64,000 nt of DNA. Source: Selaginella tamariscina. Taxonomy: Eukaryota; Streptophyta; Lycopodiopsida; Selaginellales; Selaginellaceae. Under the pieces are notes generated by a model. The model searched no databases and was not told the origin of the DNA. It worked only from the letters and a program-made list of their open reading frames with translations. The position numbers and the translations under genes were made by a program. Below are positions 62,739-64,000 of the stretch, piece by piece; position 1 is the stretch's first letter; each line of letters begins with the position of its first letter. The stretch is taken from NCBI GenBank assembly GCA_003024785.1, contig PUQB01000207.1, positions 33,098-97,097 on the forward strand, read 5' to 3'.

Positions 62739-63459
62739 GCGGCGGATTAATCCGGCCATTTCTTTTTCGCCTCTTGAAGAGGGCGGATTAATCCCGCCAC
62801 CACTCCCGGGCAATGCTTCTCCGCCACTGAAAAAGAGTGGCGGGATTAATCCCGTCGATAACCTTCTCAACGGTGAAGAGTACCAGAATTATTAGAAAGA
62901 GTGTCGGCGGGATTAATCCCGCCAACCATTTTAGGAGGCAGGGAAGGGGTGGCGGGATTAATCTCGCCACCACTTCACTGTTTTAAAGATTTGGGGACAG
63001 GATTTATCCCGAGATCTCTTTGAAATCATAGTTTTGGAGATAGTTATGTGCGGATTTAATCCCGCCACCCATTCCCCGTCGTAAGAATTGTGGGCGGGAT
63101 TAATCCCGCCTTGGACTCCCTCCGACAAGGAAGAGCCGGCGGATTAATCCCGCCGCCTCTTCCTCCGACGGGAGGGAGTCCGGCGGGATTAATCCCGCCG
63201 ATCTCTCCGCGAGGATGAGTCGGCGGGATTAATCCCGCCGGACTCCCTTCCTCGTCGGAGAGAGTCGGCGGGATTAATCCCGCCGGACTCCCCCGAGGAG
63301 GAAGAGCGGCGGGATTAATCCCGCCGGCTCTTCCTTGTCGGAGGGAGTCCAAGGCGGGATTAATCCCGCCGACTCTCTCCGAAGGGTTGAGTCGGCGGCG
63401 GGATTAATCCCGCCGACCGTTCCTCGTCGGAGGATTCGTGGGCGGGATTAATCCCGCCC
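62739..63459. repeat. Palindrome array 2 (GGCGGGATTAATCCCGCC)
   Basis: About fifteen copies, nine exact by eye, the last nine spaced 40-46 bp. Spacers differ from array 1 and carry GACTCCCTCCGACGAGGAAGAG or its inverse, so neighbouring spacers are inverted copies. It ends 175 bp before the ATG at 63634. Confidence 0.95.
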
Positions 63460-63633
63460 ATCAGTTGTATTAATCAAACATGAGATATTATCTCTAAACA
63501 TAATTATGTATTATTGCATATGCATATTATTAAGTAACCGTAATTCAGATTCTTAAAAATATGCATAAACAGATATCATAAATAATACAATTATTTATGT
63601 GCAGGACAATATGTTTAATACTGAGATAAAGTA

Positions 63634-64000
63634 TGTCTTCTTCGGAACAACGAGATAGTTGGCATGGAACTGTGGAAGTTCGAGATAATAATGCATCATG
63701 TCACAATATTGCCCAAGGATCTTGTGTGTACGTATGGGTGAACACCATTTACAAGCATGTTGAGGTTCTGGAATGGAATTTGAGGAGGGTTCTCCTGTAT
63801 TGTGGAATTTGGATGAAGTCAAGGCTGACACAGAATATGCAGAGTCACAAACAAATAGTAGCACGAGTTTACCAGATGATGGCTTGCCTTGCGTGATGGA
63901 TGAGGTGATTCTCTTTCTTCGTGAGATTGAAGTCGGAAGAGGCATCATCACAGCTATAAATCCAATGGAAGCAGTGTCAGAAGAGAAACTAGGGTCCGAC
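63634..64000 (+). CDS. 5' end of an unrecognised gene, runs off the window
   Basis: Starts MSSSEQRDSWHGTVEVRD; the frame changes near 63775 to one that stays open to the window end (EEGSPVLWNLDEVKADTEY, SLPDDGLPCVMDEVILFLRE, then VGRGIITAINPMEAVSEE). VGRGIITAINP is loosely like MGRGILESTWP near the start of the ParB-like gene, so it could be a divergent relative, but the similarity is short. No domain recognised. Confidence 0.45.

Noticed and set aside
57323..63459. CRISPR-like array (regular palindrome plus spacer)
   Set aside because: The host is a plant, spacers are similar to one another and partly inverted, and there are no cas genes; it is a eukaryotic repeat array.

Overview
This window is nuclear DNA of a land plant. 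It carries plant-type intron-rich genes (an organellar-type cysteinyl-tRNA synthetase, a HAC-type p300/CBP acetyltransferase, a KNL1 kinetochore protein, an oleosin), TTTAGGG plant telomere-type repeats and plant Ty3/gypsy and PIF/Harbinger elements. A sushi/Tcn1-like, self-priming chromovirus (a type I recall from fungi and non-seed plants) hints at a bryophyte or lycophyte, but this is weak evidence. Introns are short (mostly 50-400 bp) and full of GT/CA, CT and AT microsatellites. Many conserved exons carry single-base indels, usually in short homopolymers, so the assembly may be unpolished; exon phases nevertheless close once these are allowed for.

Layout. 1-5 kb: 3' end of a cysteinyl-tRNA synthetase gene (+), an F-box/kelch gene (-) and a ten-exon EF-hand gene (-). 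5.1-13.6 kb: 27-exon HAC gene (+). 13.6-16.6 kb: AT-rich spacer with a miRNA-like hairpin and minisatellites. 17.1-23.5 kb: 22-exon KNL1 gene (+) preceded by CCGTT (MSA-type) motifs. 25.4-25.9 kb: two-exon oleosin (-) with an ABRE/G-box and RY core upstream. 26.6-29.8 kb: complete PIF/Harbinger transposon with TIRs, TAA target duplication, Myb-like and DDE transposase genes.

33.8-49.2 kb: a chromodomain Ty3/gypsy retrotransposon (TSD GTATT) inserted in an array of palindromic repeats. Its gag is split by a second, oppositely oriented 9.1-kb Ty3/gypsy element (34955-44051, TSD ATCCT) that has an extra ORF between integrase and the 3' LTR. The outer element has a 12-nt site next to its 5' LTR that is exactly complementary to the predicted 5' end of its own RNA, the signature of Tf1/sushi self-priming.

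52.5-64 kb is the most unusual part. A minus-strand FCP1/HAD-like gene is followed by a minus-strand multi-exon gene that joins a ParB/sulfiredoxin-like domain to what looks like a permuted (beta-class) DNA methyltransferase fold with degenerate catalytic motifs. Upstream of it lies an array of the 18-bp perfect palindrome GGCGGGATTAATCCCGCC at about 44-bp spacing (57.3-58.9 kb). A second such array (62.7-63.5 kb) lies just upstream of a divergent, partly seen gene at the right edge. A variant of the palindrome also sits in an intron of the ParB-like gene. Between the arrays are microsatellites, telomere-type tracts and fold-back tandem repeats. Palindrome arrays beside a ParB-like gene recall bacterial parS-parB, but any functional link is inference.
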